Positions 8,457 through 17,322 of a DNA stretch of 64,000 bases are shown in pieces (the first letter of the stretch is position 1; each line of letters starts with the position of its first letter). Below the pieces are notes generated by a model. The model searched no databases. It worked only from the letters and a program-made list of their open reading frames with translations, and had not been told where the DNA came from. A program made the position numbers and the translations under genes. The stretch lies in NCBI RefSeq assembly GCF_042697365.1, contig NZ_CP137605.1; one strand, written 5' to 3'. The DNA is from Brucella pseudintermedia (GTDB lineage: Bacteria; Pseudomonadota; Alphaproteobacteria; Rhizobiales; Rhizobiaceae).

Positions 8457-9821
8457 ATGATATCGCGTCTCGTCGCCTCGACCATGCTTGCCGGTGCTGT
8501 CGCCTTGGCATTTCCGGCCTCCGCTGAAGAAAAGGCTTTTCCGGCCACGCTCAAGGCCCATGCCATCCTGCCCGCGAACACGATCATCGCTGCGCCGGAG
8601 GATGCGGCTGAGCACCTGAAGACCTCGGGCAAGTTCACCACCGCCGACCGCAAACGCACTGATGGCATCGGCACGGTGGAAGGCAAGGACAGCGTGCGCA
8701 AGACCGGCCTTTCGGTTCCGTTCGACGGCCAGCCAGTGCAGGGCTTTTCCGGTATCAAGACCATGGAAGACGGCAGCTTCTGGTCGCTGTCCGACAATGG
8801 TTTCGGCTCCAAGCTCAATTCGCCGGATGCCATGCTGATGCTGCACAATGTCAAGTTCGACTGGGACAAGGGAACGGTCGAGCGCGTCAAAACCGTGTTC
8901 CTCAGCGATCCGGACAAGAAGGCTCCGTTTCCCATCGTCATGGAAGGCGCGGAAAAGCGCTATCTGACGGGCGCGGATTTCGACGTGGAATCTATCCAGC
9001 CGGTGGCGGACGGTTTCTGGGTCGGCGAGGAGTTCGGTCCGTTCCTTTTGAAATTCGATACGGACGGCAAGCTGACCGACGTGTTCCCGACTTTCGTTGG
9101 CGAGACGGAAGTGGTGTCGCCGGACAATCCAAAGCTTGCTCTGCCCGCCAATCCGAGCCTCAAGCTCCCGGCCTATAATCTGAAGCGTTCCGGCGGCTTC
9201 GAGGGGCTTGCCATGTCCAAGGACGGTTCCAAGCTTTATGGTCTTCTGGAAGGCCCGTTGTTTGTCGACGGTGCGCCGGAAAAGACCGAGAGCGGCAAGA
9301 CCGGCCTGCGCGTCATCGAGTTCAATGTTGCGGACAAGAAGTGGACGGGCCGTTCCTGGCTTTATCCGCTGGCGGAAGGCGGCGAAGCCATCGGCGATTT
9401 CAACATGCTGGATGAAACCACGGCGCTGGTCATCGAGCGCGACAACGGCGTCGGCACGGCGGACAAGGCTTGCGCCGATCCGAAGAAGCCGCAGGCCGAT
9501 TGCTTCGATGTGCCGTCGAAGGTGAAGCGCATTTACAAGATCGCGTTTGACGACAGCAATGACGGCAAGGAAGTGCGCAAGATCGGCTATATCGATCTGC
9601 TGGCCATTGCCGACCCGGAAAACAAGCGCCGTCAGGGCGGGCGCGAGGGCATTTACGACATGCCCTTCCTCACCATCGAGAATGTGGACCGGGTGGACGA
9701 CACGCATATCGTGGTCGGTAACGACAACAATCTGCCGTTCTCGGCAGGCCGCGCGCTCGACAAGGTGGATGACAACGAGTTCGTCCTGCTGGAAGTGGGC
9801 GAATTCCTGAAGGCCGAGTAG
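8457..9821 (+). CDS. Secreted esterase-like/phytase-like protein
   Basis: This 454-residue exported protein matches the 'esterase-like activity of phytase' family (PF13449), beta-propeller-like proteins thought to hydrolyse phosphoesters or esters in the periplasm. An N-terminal signal peptide (MISRLVASTMLAGAVALAF, cleavage after FPASA about residue 23) is clear. Family landmarks are GFSGIKTMEDGSFWSLSDNG, GGFEGLAMS, IGDFNMLDETTALVIERDNG and VGNDNNLPFSAGR. Placement after phoX suggests a joint role in organic phosphate scavenging, although I see no Pho box directly before it. A strong hairpin separates it from the convergent dehydrogenase gene. Confidence 0.88.
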   Translation: MISRLVASTMLAGAVALAFPASAEEKAFPATLKAHAILPANTIIAAPEDAAEHLKTSGKFTTADRKRTDGIGTVEGKDSVRKTGLSVPFDGQPVQGFSGIKTMEDGSFWSLSDNGFGSKLNSPDAMLMLHNVKFDWDKGTVERVKTVFLSDPDKKAPFPIVMEGAEKRYLTGADFDVESIQPVADGFWVGEEFGPFLLKFDTDGKLTDVFPTFVGETEVVSPDNPKLALPANPSLKLPAYNLKRSGGFEGLAMSKDGSKLYGLLEGPLFVDGAPEKTESGKTGLRVIEFNVADKKWTGRSWLYPLAEGGEAIGDFNMLDETTALVIERDNGVGTADKACADPKKPQADCFDVPSKVKRIYKIAFDDSNDGKEVRKIGYIDLLAIADPENKRRQGGREGIYDMPFLTIENVDRVDDTHIVVGNDNNLPFSAGRALDKVDDNEFVLLEVGEFLKAE

Positions 9822-9851
9822 GCTTTCCCCGATTTTCAACGAAGCCGTATG

Positions 9852-9879
9852 GCGGCCTGCCCTTGCACGGGCAGGCCGC
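9852..9879. terminator. Bidirectional hairpin between convergent genes
   Basis: An 11-bp perfect stem, GCGGCCTGCCC (9852-9862) with GGGCAGGCCGC (9869-9879), closes a 6-nt loop. It lies between the stops of two converging genes and probably ends transcription from both sides. Confidence 0.6.
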
Positions 9880-9886
9880 TAATGCT

Positions 9887-10660
9887 CTACTTGGTCGTAT
9901 AGCCGCCATTGACGAGGATGGTCTGTCCGGTCATCCACCAGCCTTCCGAAACCATGAAGCGGATATAGGGAACGATGTCCTCGATATCGGTAAGGCCGGT
10001 TCTGGAGAATTGCGAGAGTGCAGCCGCGCTCATGTGATAGGCGACCGCGTCCGCGCTTTCAGCCGGATAGAAGAATGACGTGTCCATCGGGCCGGGGCCG
10101 ATTGCGGTTACCGATATGCCGCGTTCGCCGAATTCCTTGGAAGCAGCGCGCGTGAAATGCTCGACCGGGGCCTTGGTGCCTGCATAGGCAGCATAGAACG
10201 GCGTGTAGGCGCCGAGCAGCGACGTTACCAATGTGCAGATCTTGCCATTGTCGTTCACGTGCTTGCCTGCTTCCTTCAGGAAGAAGAAGGCCGACTTGGA
10301 ATTGACGGCGCTCATCTCGTCATATTCGGCTTCCGAAACGTTGACGATCGGCTTCTTCAAAACCTTGCCGACAGTGTTGATGGCGATGTCGGGACGCCCG
10401 ATGGCGGCAATCGCGTCGGCGAAGAGTTTTTCCATCGCACCGGCTGTTGTGAGATCGGCCTGAAAGGAAACCGCTTCCGCGCCAGCAGCCTTCACTGCGG
10501 CCACGGTGTCGTCGGCATCCGCCTTGGTCGAGGCGCTGTTGTAATGGATTGCGATGGCCCTTGCCCCGTGTTCGGCAAGATCGCGGGCGATCAATCCGCC
10601 GAGATTCTTGGCGCCACCGGCGATGATAACAGTTTTGCCCTTGATGCTGTGGTCTGTCAT
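9887..10660 (-). CDS. Short-chain dehydrogenase/reductase
   Basis: The 257-residue protein is a classical SDR oxidoreductase. The N-terminal nucleotide-binding motif GGAKNLGG lies at about 15-22. The active-site region has the YAAYAGTKAPVEHF stretch (Tyr-x-x-x-Lys read as YAGTK) preceded by a conserved serine-like position (TSLLGAY), and NTVGK replaces the usual NNAG. The substrate is unknown. It is transcribed divergently from a LysR-family regulator, with a perfect inverted repeat between the genes, so it is likely that regulator's target. Confidence 0.88.
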   Translation of the reverse strand: MTDHSIKGKTVIIAGGAKNLGGLIARDLAEHGARAIAIHYNSASTKADADDTVAAVKAAGAEAVSFQADLTTAGAMEKLFADAIAAIGRPDIAINTVGKVLKKPIVNVSEAEYDEMSAVNSKSAFFFLKEAGKHVNDNGKICTLVTSLLGAYTPFYAAYAGTKAPVEHFTRAASKEFGERGISVTAIGPGPMDTSFFYPAESADAVAYHMSAAALSQFSRTGLTDIEDIVPYIRFMVSEGWWMTGQTILVNGGYTTK

Positions 10661-10750
10661 GGCTTCAACCTTCTTTCCGATGCGTCCGCGTTGCGCGGTC
10701 GCTTTCAGGCCGGGAAAGTATCGTCTATAATATTCCTATAAAGACGATCA

Positions 10751-10771
10751 TTCTGACAACACCTGTCAGAA
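10751..10771. promoter_or_regulatory. LysR-type operator candidate
   Basis: A perfect dyad of 8-bp arms, TTCTGACA (10751-10758) and TGTCAGAA (10764-10771), is separated by 5 bp. It sits in the 138-bp gap between the divergent dehydrogenase and LysR genes and fits the T-N11-A type of LysR site. Confidence 0.6.
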
Positions 10772-10798
10772 ATGACGGACAATGGAGGGTAGAACATC

Positions 10799-11713
10799 TT
10801 GGATCGCATCGACCTCTTTCGTGTCTTTGCCCGTGTGGTCGAATGTTCGAGTTTTACCCGCGCTGCCGATACGCTGGGCGTGCCGCGCTCCTCGGTTTCG
10901 GCGGCGGTTCTGGAGCTTGAGGGGCGTCTTGGCGCGCGGCTCCTTCACCGGACCACCAGAAGCGTGTCGACGACGCAGGACGGCGCTGCCTTCTATGAGC
11001 GATGCCTGAGCCTGATTGCGGATGTGGAGGAAGCGGAAAACCTGTTCCGCAATACCGCCGCGCCCTCCGGTACGCTGCGGATCGATGTTCCCGGACGCAT
11101 CGGGCGGCTGATCGTTGCGCCTGCCTTGCCCGCATTTCTGGATGCCTATCCGGAAATCGACATACATCTGGGGGTGACGGATCGCGCCGTCAATCTTGTC
11201 GAGGAGAGTATCGATGGCGTTCTGCGCGTCGGGCCATTGACCGATTCCGGGTTGATCGCCCGCTCGCTCGGAGAGCTTCCGCTGGTCAATGTGGCGAGCC
11301 CCGCCTATCTGGAGCGGTACGGCATTCCCGAAACGCCTTCCGACCTTGCCGCGCATTGGGCGGTCAATTATGCCTCGCCGTCGAGCGGGCGCGTCGAGCC
11401 TTGGGAATGGGTCGAAGGCGGCGTATTGCGATCCATGCCGGTGCGCGGCCGCGTCACCGTCAACAATGCCGAAGCCTATATCGCCTGCTGTCTCGCCGGT
11501 CTCGGCCTCATCCAGATTCCCGCCTATGATGTCAAGCATCATCTGGAAGCGGGCGAACTGGTGGAAGTGATGGCCGATATGCGCGCCGAGCCGATGCGGA
11601 TGACGTTTCTCTATCCCCACCGCCAACATCTTTCCCGCCGTCTTCAGGTCTTTGCCGACTGGCTGGAAGAACTGCTGAAGCGGGAGCTGCATTTCAAGCC
11701 GGAGCCGGATTGA
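10799..11713 (+). CDS. LysR-family transcriptional regulator
   Basis: This 304-residue regulator has the LysR winged helix at residues 1-60 (MDRIDLFRVFARVVE start, FTRAADTLGVPRSSVSAAVLELE helix-turn-helix). A substrate-binding C-terminal domain follows (about 90-295). The start is a TTG at 10799, supported by GGAGGG at 10784-10789. No in-frame ATG fits the conserved N-terminus. It is divergent from the short-chain dehydrogenase and probably controls it through the dyad at 10751-10771, with autoregulation as is usual in the family. Confidence 0.92.
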   Translation: MDRIDLFRVFARVVECSSFTRAADTLGVPRSSVSAAVLELEGRLGARLLHRTTRSVSTTQDGAAFYERCLSLIADVEEAENLFRNTAAPSGTLRIDVPGRIGRLIVAPALPAFLDAYPEIDIHLGVTDRAVNLVEESIDGVLRVGPLTDSGLIARSLGELPLVNVASPAYLERYGIPETPSDLAAHWAVNYASPSSGRVEPWEWVEGGVLRSMPVRGRVTVNNAEAYIACCLAGLGLIQIPAYDVKHHLEAGELVEVMADMRAEPMRMTFLYPHRQHLSRRLQVFADWLEELLKRELHFKPEPD

Positions 11714-11810
11714 CGACAAGGCTTTTCTCTCTGTGCATGGTGGCAAGCCTGGCGTGGAAGTTTTATTGCGGCGCAGCTATGGTGCGGCGATCAAGCGATG
11801 GAGAAAGTCG

Positions 11811-12737
11811 TTGAAGATTTTTATTTTCGGCAGTGTGAATGTGGATGTCAGCGCGCGGATGGCCGCGCTGCCGCGTCCGGGACAGACCGTGAATGCATCG
11901 GGCTATGGCATCGGCCTCGGCGGCAAGGGCGCCAATCAGGCGGTTGCGGTCGCAAAGCTCGGCGGCGACATTCGCTTCGTCGGCGCTGTCGGTAACGATG
12001 CATTCGGCGAACTGGCCGTGAAGCAGATGCAGGAATTTGGCCTCAACACCGAAAGCGTGCGCGTGATCGATGGTGTCGATACGGGCATGGCGATCATTCA
12101 GGTCGAGGAAGCGGGGCAGAACACGATTGCGGTGTGCGCCGGGGCCAATGCGCGCTGGTCGGTGGCCGATATCGATGCCTATGCGGCCGATATTGCCAAG
12201 GCGAAGATCACGCTGTTGCAGCGCGAGGTTCCCCATGAGGCCAATCTGGCGGTGGCAAGGGCGGCGCGGGCGGCAGGCGGCAGCGTTCTGCTCGATCCGG
12301 CTCCGGTCGGCGATGCAAGCCGCATGGCGGACCTGATTGCACTCAGCGACATCATTTCTCCCAACGAGACGGAAGCCGCTGAAATCACCGGCATCGAGCC
12401 GACCGATCTGGCTTCCGCGGAAGCCGCAGCCCGGAATCTTCTGGAGCGCGGGCCGAAAACGGTCATCGTCAAGCTTGGGAGCCGTGGTGCATTGCTGGTG
12501 ACGGCGGACGAGGTGAAGCACTTCGAGCCGTTCAAGGTCGATGTGGTGGATACGGTTGCCGCCGGCGACAGTTTCAATGGCGGTTTCGCGGTTGCCTTCT
12601 CGCAAGGCCAGTCCTTGCATGATTGTGTGCGGTATGGTTCGGCGGCGGGTGCGATTGCGGTCACGAGAGTGGGCGCTGGCGCGGCTGCGCCGACCGCTGC
12701 GGAAGTGGCAGCGCTTCTGCAAAATAAGGCAAAATGA
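11811..12737 (+). CDS. rbsK: Ribokinase (PfkB family)
   Basis: The 308-residue product phosphorylates ribose to ribose-5-phosphate. The PfkB signatures are present: GGKGANQAVAVAKLGG near residues 38-53, and the C-terminal DTVAAGDSFNGGFA motif with the catalytic Asp (about residue 250). The frame is open further upstream, but the protein family begins at LKIFIFGSVNVD, so a TTG start at 11811 with GGAG 7 nt upstream is chosen. The gene converges on the nucleoside hydrolase operon; ribose freed by that enzyme would be its natural substrate. Confidence 0.88.
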   Translation: MKIFIFGSVNVDVSARMAALPRPGQTVNASGYGIGLGGKGANQAVAVAKLGGDIRFVGAVGNDAFGELAVKQMQEFGLNTESVRVIDGVDTGMAIIQVEEAGQNTIAVCAGANARWSVADIDAYAADIAKAKITLLQREVPHEANLAVARAARAAGGSVLLDPAPVGDASRMADLIALSDIISPNETEAAEITGIEPTDLASAEAAARNLLERGPKTVIVKLGSRGALLVTADEVKHFEPFKVDVVDTVAAGDSFNGGFAVAFSQGQSLHDCVRYGSAAGAIAVTRVGAGAAAPTAAEVAALLQNKAK

Positions 12738-12816
12738 AGAATAGCGGCAATTTGCGCCGATTTCGCTCGATTTGAGCGAAAAACCGCTCAAAAATACCAC
12801 CTCAAATATGGCGAAG

Positions 12817-12849
12817 AAGCCGCGAGAATAAGGCTCTCGCGGCTTTTTT
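12817..12849 (+). terminator. Rho-independent terminator after ribokinase
   Basis: An 11-bp perfect stem, AAGCCGCGAGA (12817-12827) with TCTCGCGGCTT (12835-12845), is followed by a T-run to 12849. Confidence 0.85.
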
Positions 12850-12867
12850 GTGGCTAAATTATGGCTT

Positions 12868-12962
12868 AGAGCATGATCCCGAGAAGTGGACTTCCGTCTG
12901 CGGGGAAATCAGTTCACTGGACTGATTTCTTAACCCCGCTACGATCGGATAAGATCATGCCC
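12868..12962. repeat. Dispersed palindromic repeat element
   Basis: Nested inverted repeats make this a compact foldback: outer GCATGATC (12871-12878) with GATCATGC (12953-12960), middle GCGGGG (12900-12905) with CCCCGC (12934-12939), and inner GAAATCAGT (12905-12913) with ACTGATTTC (12921-12929). The outer sequence 'agagcatgatcccga...ggataagatcatgc' is a short repeat I recall as common between genes of Brucella and relatives. It fills the gap between two converging genes. Confidence 0.7.
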
Positions 12963-12970
12963 AGATAAAA

Positions 12971-13906
12971 TCAAAGCGTTGCCAGACGTTCGGTCAGCAG
13001 GCTGAAGAAGCCATCCGCATCCACATCCTTGATGAAGAGCGCGTTCTTCGGGCGGTCGGTCACTTCCCACCAGTCCACGACCGTTTCGCCGATGGTGAGT
13101 TCCGAATTGATCTCGATTTCCACATTGCATTCGCGCCCGGAATAAAGTTCCGGCTTGATCAGATAGGCGATGACGTTCGGGTCATGCAGCGGGCCGCCGT
13201 CGGTGCCGTACTTGGCTTCGTCATAGCGCTCGAAGAATTCCAGCCATGCCGCAACCACTTCGCCGACATGGGTGCCGATGCCGCGAATGGCGGCGATGCG
13301 CTTCTCGGTGGTCAGCACCTTGTGGGTGACGTCGAGCGGCATCATGGTGATCTTGATGCCGGATTTGAACACCACCGATGCGGCGTGCGGATCGACATAA
13401 ATGTTGAATTCTGCCGATGGCGTGATGTTGCCGCCCTCGAAATAGCCACCGCCCATCAGCACGATTTCCTTGATGCGCCCGGCAATTTTCGGCTCGCGGA
13501 TCAGCGCGGATGCGATGTTGGTGAGCGGTCCGAGCGGGCAGAGCGTGACGGTGCCCGGCTCTTCCTTCATCAGCGTTTCGATAATGAAATCAACGCCATG
13601 CTGTGCCTGCAGCGGCATGGTCGGGGCGGGCAGGTCGTAACCGTCGAGGCCGGTCTTGCCATGGACGTTTTCAGCCGTCACGAGCGGGCGTACCAGAGGG
13701 CGGATGGAGCCTGCGAACACCTTGGTTTCAGGCTTTTTCGCCACTTCGCAGATCGTGCGGGCGTTGACTTCGGTGCGCGCCAGCGGGCCGTTGCCTGCCA
13801 CTGCGGTAATGCCGAGAATGTCGAGTTCCGGGCTTGCCAGGGCCAGAAGAATGGCGACGGCATCGTCCTGACCGGGATCGGTATCGATAATGATTTTACG
13901 GGCCAT
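12971..13906 (-). CDS. Inosine-uridine-type nucleoside hydrolase
   Basis: This 311-residue enzyme hydrolyses nucleosides to free base plus ribose. The calcium-binding signature DTDPGQDDA lies at about residues 8-16. The second metal/substrate region NIYVDPHAA and a C-terminal DPNVIAYLI aspartate are also conserved. The start at 13906 was chosen because homology begins at MARKIII and AGGA lies upstream. The longer open frame overlaps the previous gene. It is the last gene of an operon with an ADP-ribosylglycohydrolase homologue (22-bp gap) and a nucleoside-type ABC transporter. Confidence 0.92.
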   Translation of the reverse strand: MARKIIIDTDPGQDDAVAILLALASPELDILGITAVAGNGPLARTEVNARTICEVAKKPETKVFAGSIRPLVRPLVTAENVHGKTGLDGYDLPAPTMPLQAQHGVDFIIETLMKEEPGTVTLCPLGPLTNIASALIREPKIAGRIKEIVLMGGGYFEGGNITPSAEFNIYVDPHAASVVFKSGIKITMMPLDVTHKVLTTEKRIAAIRGIGTHVGEVVAAWLEFFERYDEAKYGTDGGPLHDPNVIAYLIKPELYSGRECNVEIEINSELTIGETVVDWWEVTDRPKNALFIKDVDADGFFSLLTERLATL

Positions 13907-13928
13907 GATGGTTTCCTGATGAGGGGAT

Positions 13929-15314
13929 TTAAACTGCGTTTCGCGCCGCTTCGACCGTCTGGTCGACAAGCGCGTCGAAGGAGATTTTCGCCGGGCGGCG
14001 CATATAGGTGACGATGTGGTCGGCCAGAAGCGGCTTCGACCACCGTTCGGCAATGATGCCTGAACCGCGCTGGATGGCGATCATGCTCAGAATCTGCGCG
14101 GCATTGCAGTCGACGTCGTGGCCGATGCCGCAGACGATTTCGAGCGTGCGGTCGAAGTCGCCTTCGCCGAACCAGAGCGCGATAACCTGCGCGGCTGCAT
14201 TCGGATAGACGTGAATCCAGTTATATTCGGCATATTCCGTATCGCATTTCGCCCATGCATCCTGCCAGTTACCGGCAGAGCGGCAGGCATCGAGCGCAAA
14301 GGCCAGAACTGCGCCATACTCGGTCTCGACCGGGAAAAGCGCTGCCGTTGAAACCAGCAATTCGCGCGTATCGCTCATCACAAAGGCGCGCGCCGCCATG
14401 ACGGCGTTGAAGACTTCGCCCAAAATGCCGTTTCCGGCATGGGAGATTTCCGCGTCCATCCATGCGAGGCGGGCAGCTTCGCGGGCGCGGCCCGGCACGA
14501 CCATGCCGCAGATCGTGCCGCGCATCTGCGCGCCGATCCATTCGTCGAACGGGTTGTCGCAAGTGCCGGTTTCAGGCGGGGTAAGGCCGCGCCGCATGTT
14601 GGAAAGCGCGATTGCCTCCGCCGACCAGCCAAGCGGGATCAGCGAGGTCCAGCGCTCGGCAATGTCGGCGCTGGTGACCGCTGAGCCCTTGTCGCCAAAG
14701 GCTTCGAGAAAGGCGATCTCGAAGGTGATGTCGTCATTATAGGTGTTGGGCTCGCGCACATAATCGCGGATCGGTCCGAAGACCTCGGCGATGTTTTCCG
14801 CCGTATAGCCTTCCAGCGCCGTGCCAGCCGCGGCCCCCACAAGCTGCGCCATCCATGCGGCGGCGGTGCGGTCGCGGAAATCATCGGACTGGATGGCATA
14901 GAGCACATCGTCCGGCCATTGAACGGCGGCGTCGAATTCGTCCCATGAGCCGTAGCGCACCGTCTTTTGCGACGGATGGTCGGGGTCGGGTTGTGCCGCG
15001 CGCATCAGGACGCGCAGGCGCATGTCGATGCGATAGAGCGTTTCAAAGTCGCCTTTTCCAAGTGCTGCCAGCCCGTCGCGCAGCAGTTCTTCATATGGCG
15101 CAAGGACAAAGCCCTTGTTCTCCAGCGATTGCAGCACACCCGCCATCAGGCATTCGGGCGCTGCCGATCCCGGCACATTGCTTTTCCAGAACATGGCCAT
15201 GAGATCATCCTGCGCCTTCATGACGGCGCTTGCATCCCATGTCTGTTCTTCAGCCGTGCGGATGACAGGCTTTGTGTCGCGCAGCAGGTCGCGGGTCAGT
15301 TCCCAGGCTTTCAT
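13929..15314 (-). CDS. ADP-ribosylglycohydrolase family protein
   Basis: The 461-residue product carries the ADP-ribosylglycohydrolase fold (PF03747) in its C-terminal two-thirds, starting with AAAWMAQLVGAAAGTALEG. The divalent-metal acidic cluster is visible as TYNDDITFE (about residue 195), and a late GIGHDVDCNAAQ stretch provides the second metal-binding DxD. The N-terminal 130 residues are additional. Members remove ADP-ribose from proteins or hydrolyse related N-glycosides. Here, inside a nucleoside uptake operon, a small-molecule N-glycoside substrate is more likely than a protein, but this is inference. Confidence 0.82.
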   Translation of the reverse strand: MKAWELTRDLLRDTKPVIRTAEEQTWDASAVMKAQDDLMAMFWKSNVPGSAAPECLMAGVLQSLENKGFVLAPYEELLRDGLAALGKGDFETLYRIDMRLRVLMRAAQPDPDHPSQKTVRYGSWDEFDAAVQWPDDVLYAIQSDDFRDRTAAAWMAQLVGAAAGTALEGYTAENIAEVFGPIRDYVREPNTYNDDITFEIAFLEAFGDKGSAVTSADIAERWTSLIPLGWSAEAIALSNMRRGLTPPETGTCDNPFDEWIGAQMRGTICGMVVPGRAREAARLAWMDAEISHAGNGILGEVFNAVMAARAFVMSDTRELLVSTAALFPVETEYGAVLAFALDACRSAGNWQDAWAKCDTEYAEYNWIHVYPNAAAQVIALWFGEGDFDRTLEIVCGIGHDVDCNAAQILSMIAIQRGSGIIAERWSKPLLADHIVTYMRRPAKISFDALVDQTVEAARNAV

Positions 15315-15337
15315 TTCATTCTCATTTCAGGCTCATT

Positions 15338-16234
15338 TCAGGAGTTTTTCAGTTGCTTGGCGCGCCGCTGGCGCCGCGCCGCGTGGATCGTCAGCACGAC
15401 GACCGGGACGAGATAGGGGATCATCTGCATCAGCTCGAAGGGCAGGCCAAGGCTTTGCAGCGTGATGGCGAAACCTTCCGCCGCCGCCAGAACCAGGCTC
15501 GCCACGAGCGTTCCCCATGCGGTGCCCTGTCCCATGACTTCCGCCGCAATGGCGATGAAGCCGCGACCGGCGGTCATGTTCTGGGCAAACCAGGTGACAT
15601 AGCCGAGCGACAGATAGGCCCCCGCCGCGCCGCCGAAGAGACCGGACAGGACAAGCGCCATCATCTGCACCCGGCCTGTCTGGATGCCTGCGGCGCGTGC
15701 CGATTTCGGATCGACGCCGGTGGCGCGCAGATGCAGGCCGAAGCGCGTGCGCATCATCAGGAGGCTGACCGCCGGGACGGCGAGAAGGGCCGCGAAAGTC
15801 AGCACATGGATATTGCCGATGAAAGGCACGGCAAGGCTTGGCAGCGCGCCGCTCTTGAGCGCGCCCGACATGCCCTTGTCGCCTGTTGCCAGATAAAGCC
15901 CGAGCGTGGTTGCTGCTGCTGCCGCGATGTTGAGCGCTATGCCGGTCATGATGAGGTCGGTGCCAAGCCGGTTGACCGAAAGCGACATGAGCAAGCCCAG
16001 AAGCGCGCCGACGACAAGTGCGGCCAAAAGGCCGATGGCCGGGCTTCCCGTCGCGGCACTGGCCAGAACGGCGATGAGGGCCGCGACCAGCATCATGCCT
16101 TCCATGCCGATATTGAGCACGCCCGCGCGGTCGGAAATCATCACGCCGAGTGCTGCCAGCAGCAATGGCGTTGCCACGCGCAGGATCGTGCCGATGAAAT
16201 GCGGGTCGAAAATCTGTGCGAGAACGGTGCTCAT
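15338..16234 (-). CDS. Nucleoside-type ABC transporter permease (second subunit)
   Basis: This 298-residue membrane protein is of the BPD_transp_2 family, as in BmpC/YufQ/NupQ. About eight to ten hydrophobic segments and the family phrase SDRAGVLNIGMEGMMLV near residue 35 identify it. The start at 16234 overlaps the stop of the upstream permease (ATGA), typical of tight translational coupling. A much longer open frame in the same phase runs through the upstream gene and is discarded. With the next three genes it forms a complete importer for purine/pyrimidine nucleosides. Confidence 0.9.
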   Translation of the reverse strand: MSTVLAQIFDPHFIGTILRVATPLLLAALGVMISDRAGVLNIGMEGMMLVAALIAVLASAATGSPAIGLLAALVVGALLGLLMSLSVNRLGTDLIMTGIALNIAAAAATTLGLYLATGDKGMSGALKSGALPSLAVPFIGNIHVLTFAALLAVPAVSLLMMRTRFGLHLRATGVDPKSARAAGIQTGRVQMMALVLSGLFGGAAGAYLSLGYVTWFAQNMTAGRGFIAIAAEVMGQGTAWGTLVASLVLAAAEGFAITLQSLGLPFELMQMIPYLVPVVVLTIHAARRQRRAKQLKNS

Positions 16235-17322
16235 GCCTGTACTCCCGGCTGCACTGCGGCTTGTTCGCCATCGCGATTGCGAAGGTTGCGGATCAGCCGC
16301 AAGACGGTCGGATGATTGTGAATGACGCTTGCCGTCGCGCCCACCATGATGGCTGCCGTCACCAGCCCCACCACTTCGGTCGGGATGTTCATGTTGCGGG
16401 CCAGAAGATCGCCGCCCACCTGCACGAAACCGAGGAAAAGCGCGGATGGAATAAGCAGGAACGGGTTTTCGCGCGCCAGAATGGCGACGACGAGGCCGGT
16501 CCAGCCATAACCGGGCAGATCGAGCCAGGCAAAGCGGGCATGAAGGCCCAGAACTTCCAGCGCCCCCGCCATGCCTGCCACCAGCCCGCCGACAATCTGC
16601 GCGCGCATGATGATGCCCTTCAGCGGCAGGCCAAGATGATTGGCAAAGCCGGGGCTTGAGCCTGCGATACGGATATTGAGACCGGAGCGCGTCCAGTAAA
16701 GCCAGATGCCGCCAGCGATGCAGGCGAGGATTGCGATGATCGAACCGCTGTTGAGGCGTGTACCGGCCAGAAGGCGATCGAGCTTGGCATCTGGCGGAAT
16801 CTTGAGCGACATCATCCCGCCAGCCGCCGGATCGCGGATGACATAGTTGAGGACGAAGAGGCCCAAAAACAGGAAGGCATAGTTGAGGACGAGCGAGGTC
16901 ACCATTTCCGATGCGCCGAAGCGAAGCCGCAGCGCTGCCGGAATGGTGCAGGCGAAACTGCCTGCCACCGCGCCGCAAAGGATCGCCACCGGCAGCGAGA
17001 ACCAGCCGAGCGAAGGAAGCAGAACGGCACCCGCCACCGCGCCGAGCGCGCCGAGGAAGAAGCCGCTTTCCGCGCCCAGATTGAACAGGCCGGAGCGGAA
17101 CATGACAGTGATCGCAAGGCCGGTCAGCATGATGGGCGTTGCCGCCTCCACCACATTGCCCATATGGCGAATGCTGCCGAACGGTCCGAGGAAGAAGGTT
17201 TTGAGAACGCTTGCCGGGTTGTCCTGCATCAGCGCCAGCGGCACCAGCAGCACCGCCATGATGACGCCGATCACCAGCACGGTCAGGAAGAATGGAACGA
17301 GATAGGAAATCAGCCTGCGCAT
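16231..17322 (-). CDS. Nucleoside-type ABC transporter permease (first subunit)
   Basis: A 363-residue permease, paralogous to its neighbour and matching BmpB-operon/YufP/NupP-type subunits. The N-terminal transmembrane helix FFLTVLVIGVIMAVLLVPLA is followed by the conserved ITVMFRSGLFNLGAESGFFLG block. Its start codon shares a base with the stop of the ATP-binding subunit (TAATG), and its stop overlaps the next permease. Confidence 0.9.
   Translation of the reverse strand: MRRLISYLVPFFLTVLVIGVIMAVLLVPLALMQDNPASVLKTFFLGPFGSIRHMGNVVEAATPIMLTGLAITVMFRSGLFNLGAESGFFLGALGAVAGAVLLPSLGWFSLPVAILCGAVAGSFACTIPAALRLRFGASEMVTSLVLNYAFLFLGLFVLNYVIRDPAAGGMMSLKIPPDAKLDRLLAGTRLNSGSIIAILACIAGGIWLYWTRSGLNIRIAGSSPGFANHLGLPLKGIIMRAQIVGGLVAGMAGALEVLGLHARFAWLDLPGYGWTGLVVAILARENPFLLIPSALFLGFVQVGGDLLARNMNIPTEVVGLVTAAIMVGATASVIHNHPTVLRLIRNLRNRDGEQAAVQPGVQA

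Noticed and set aside
8373..9839. 488-codon open frame antisense to the secreted esterase gene
   Set aside because: Same compositional artefact; the opposite strand has signal peptide and family motifs.
15338..16978. 546-codon extension of the second nucleoside permease
   Set aside because: The first half is an Arg-rich out-of-frame reading of the neighbouring permease; the real start at 16234 overlaps that gene by four bases.
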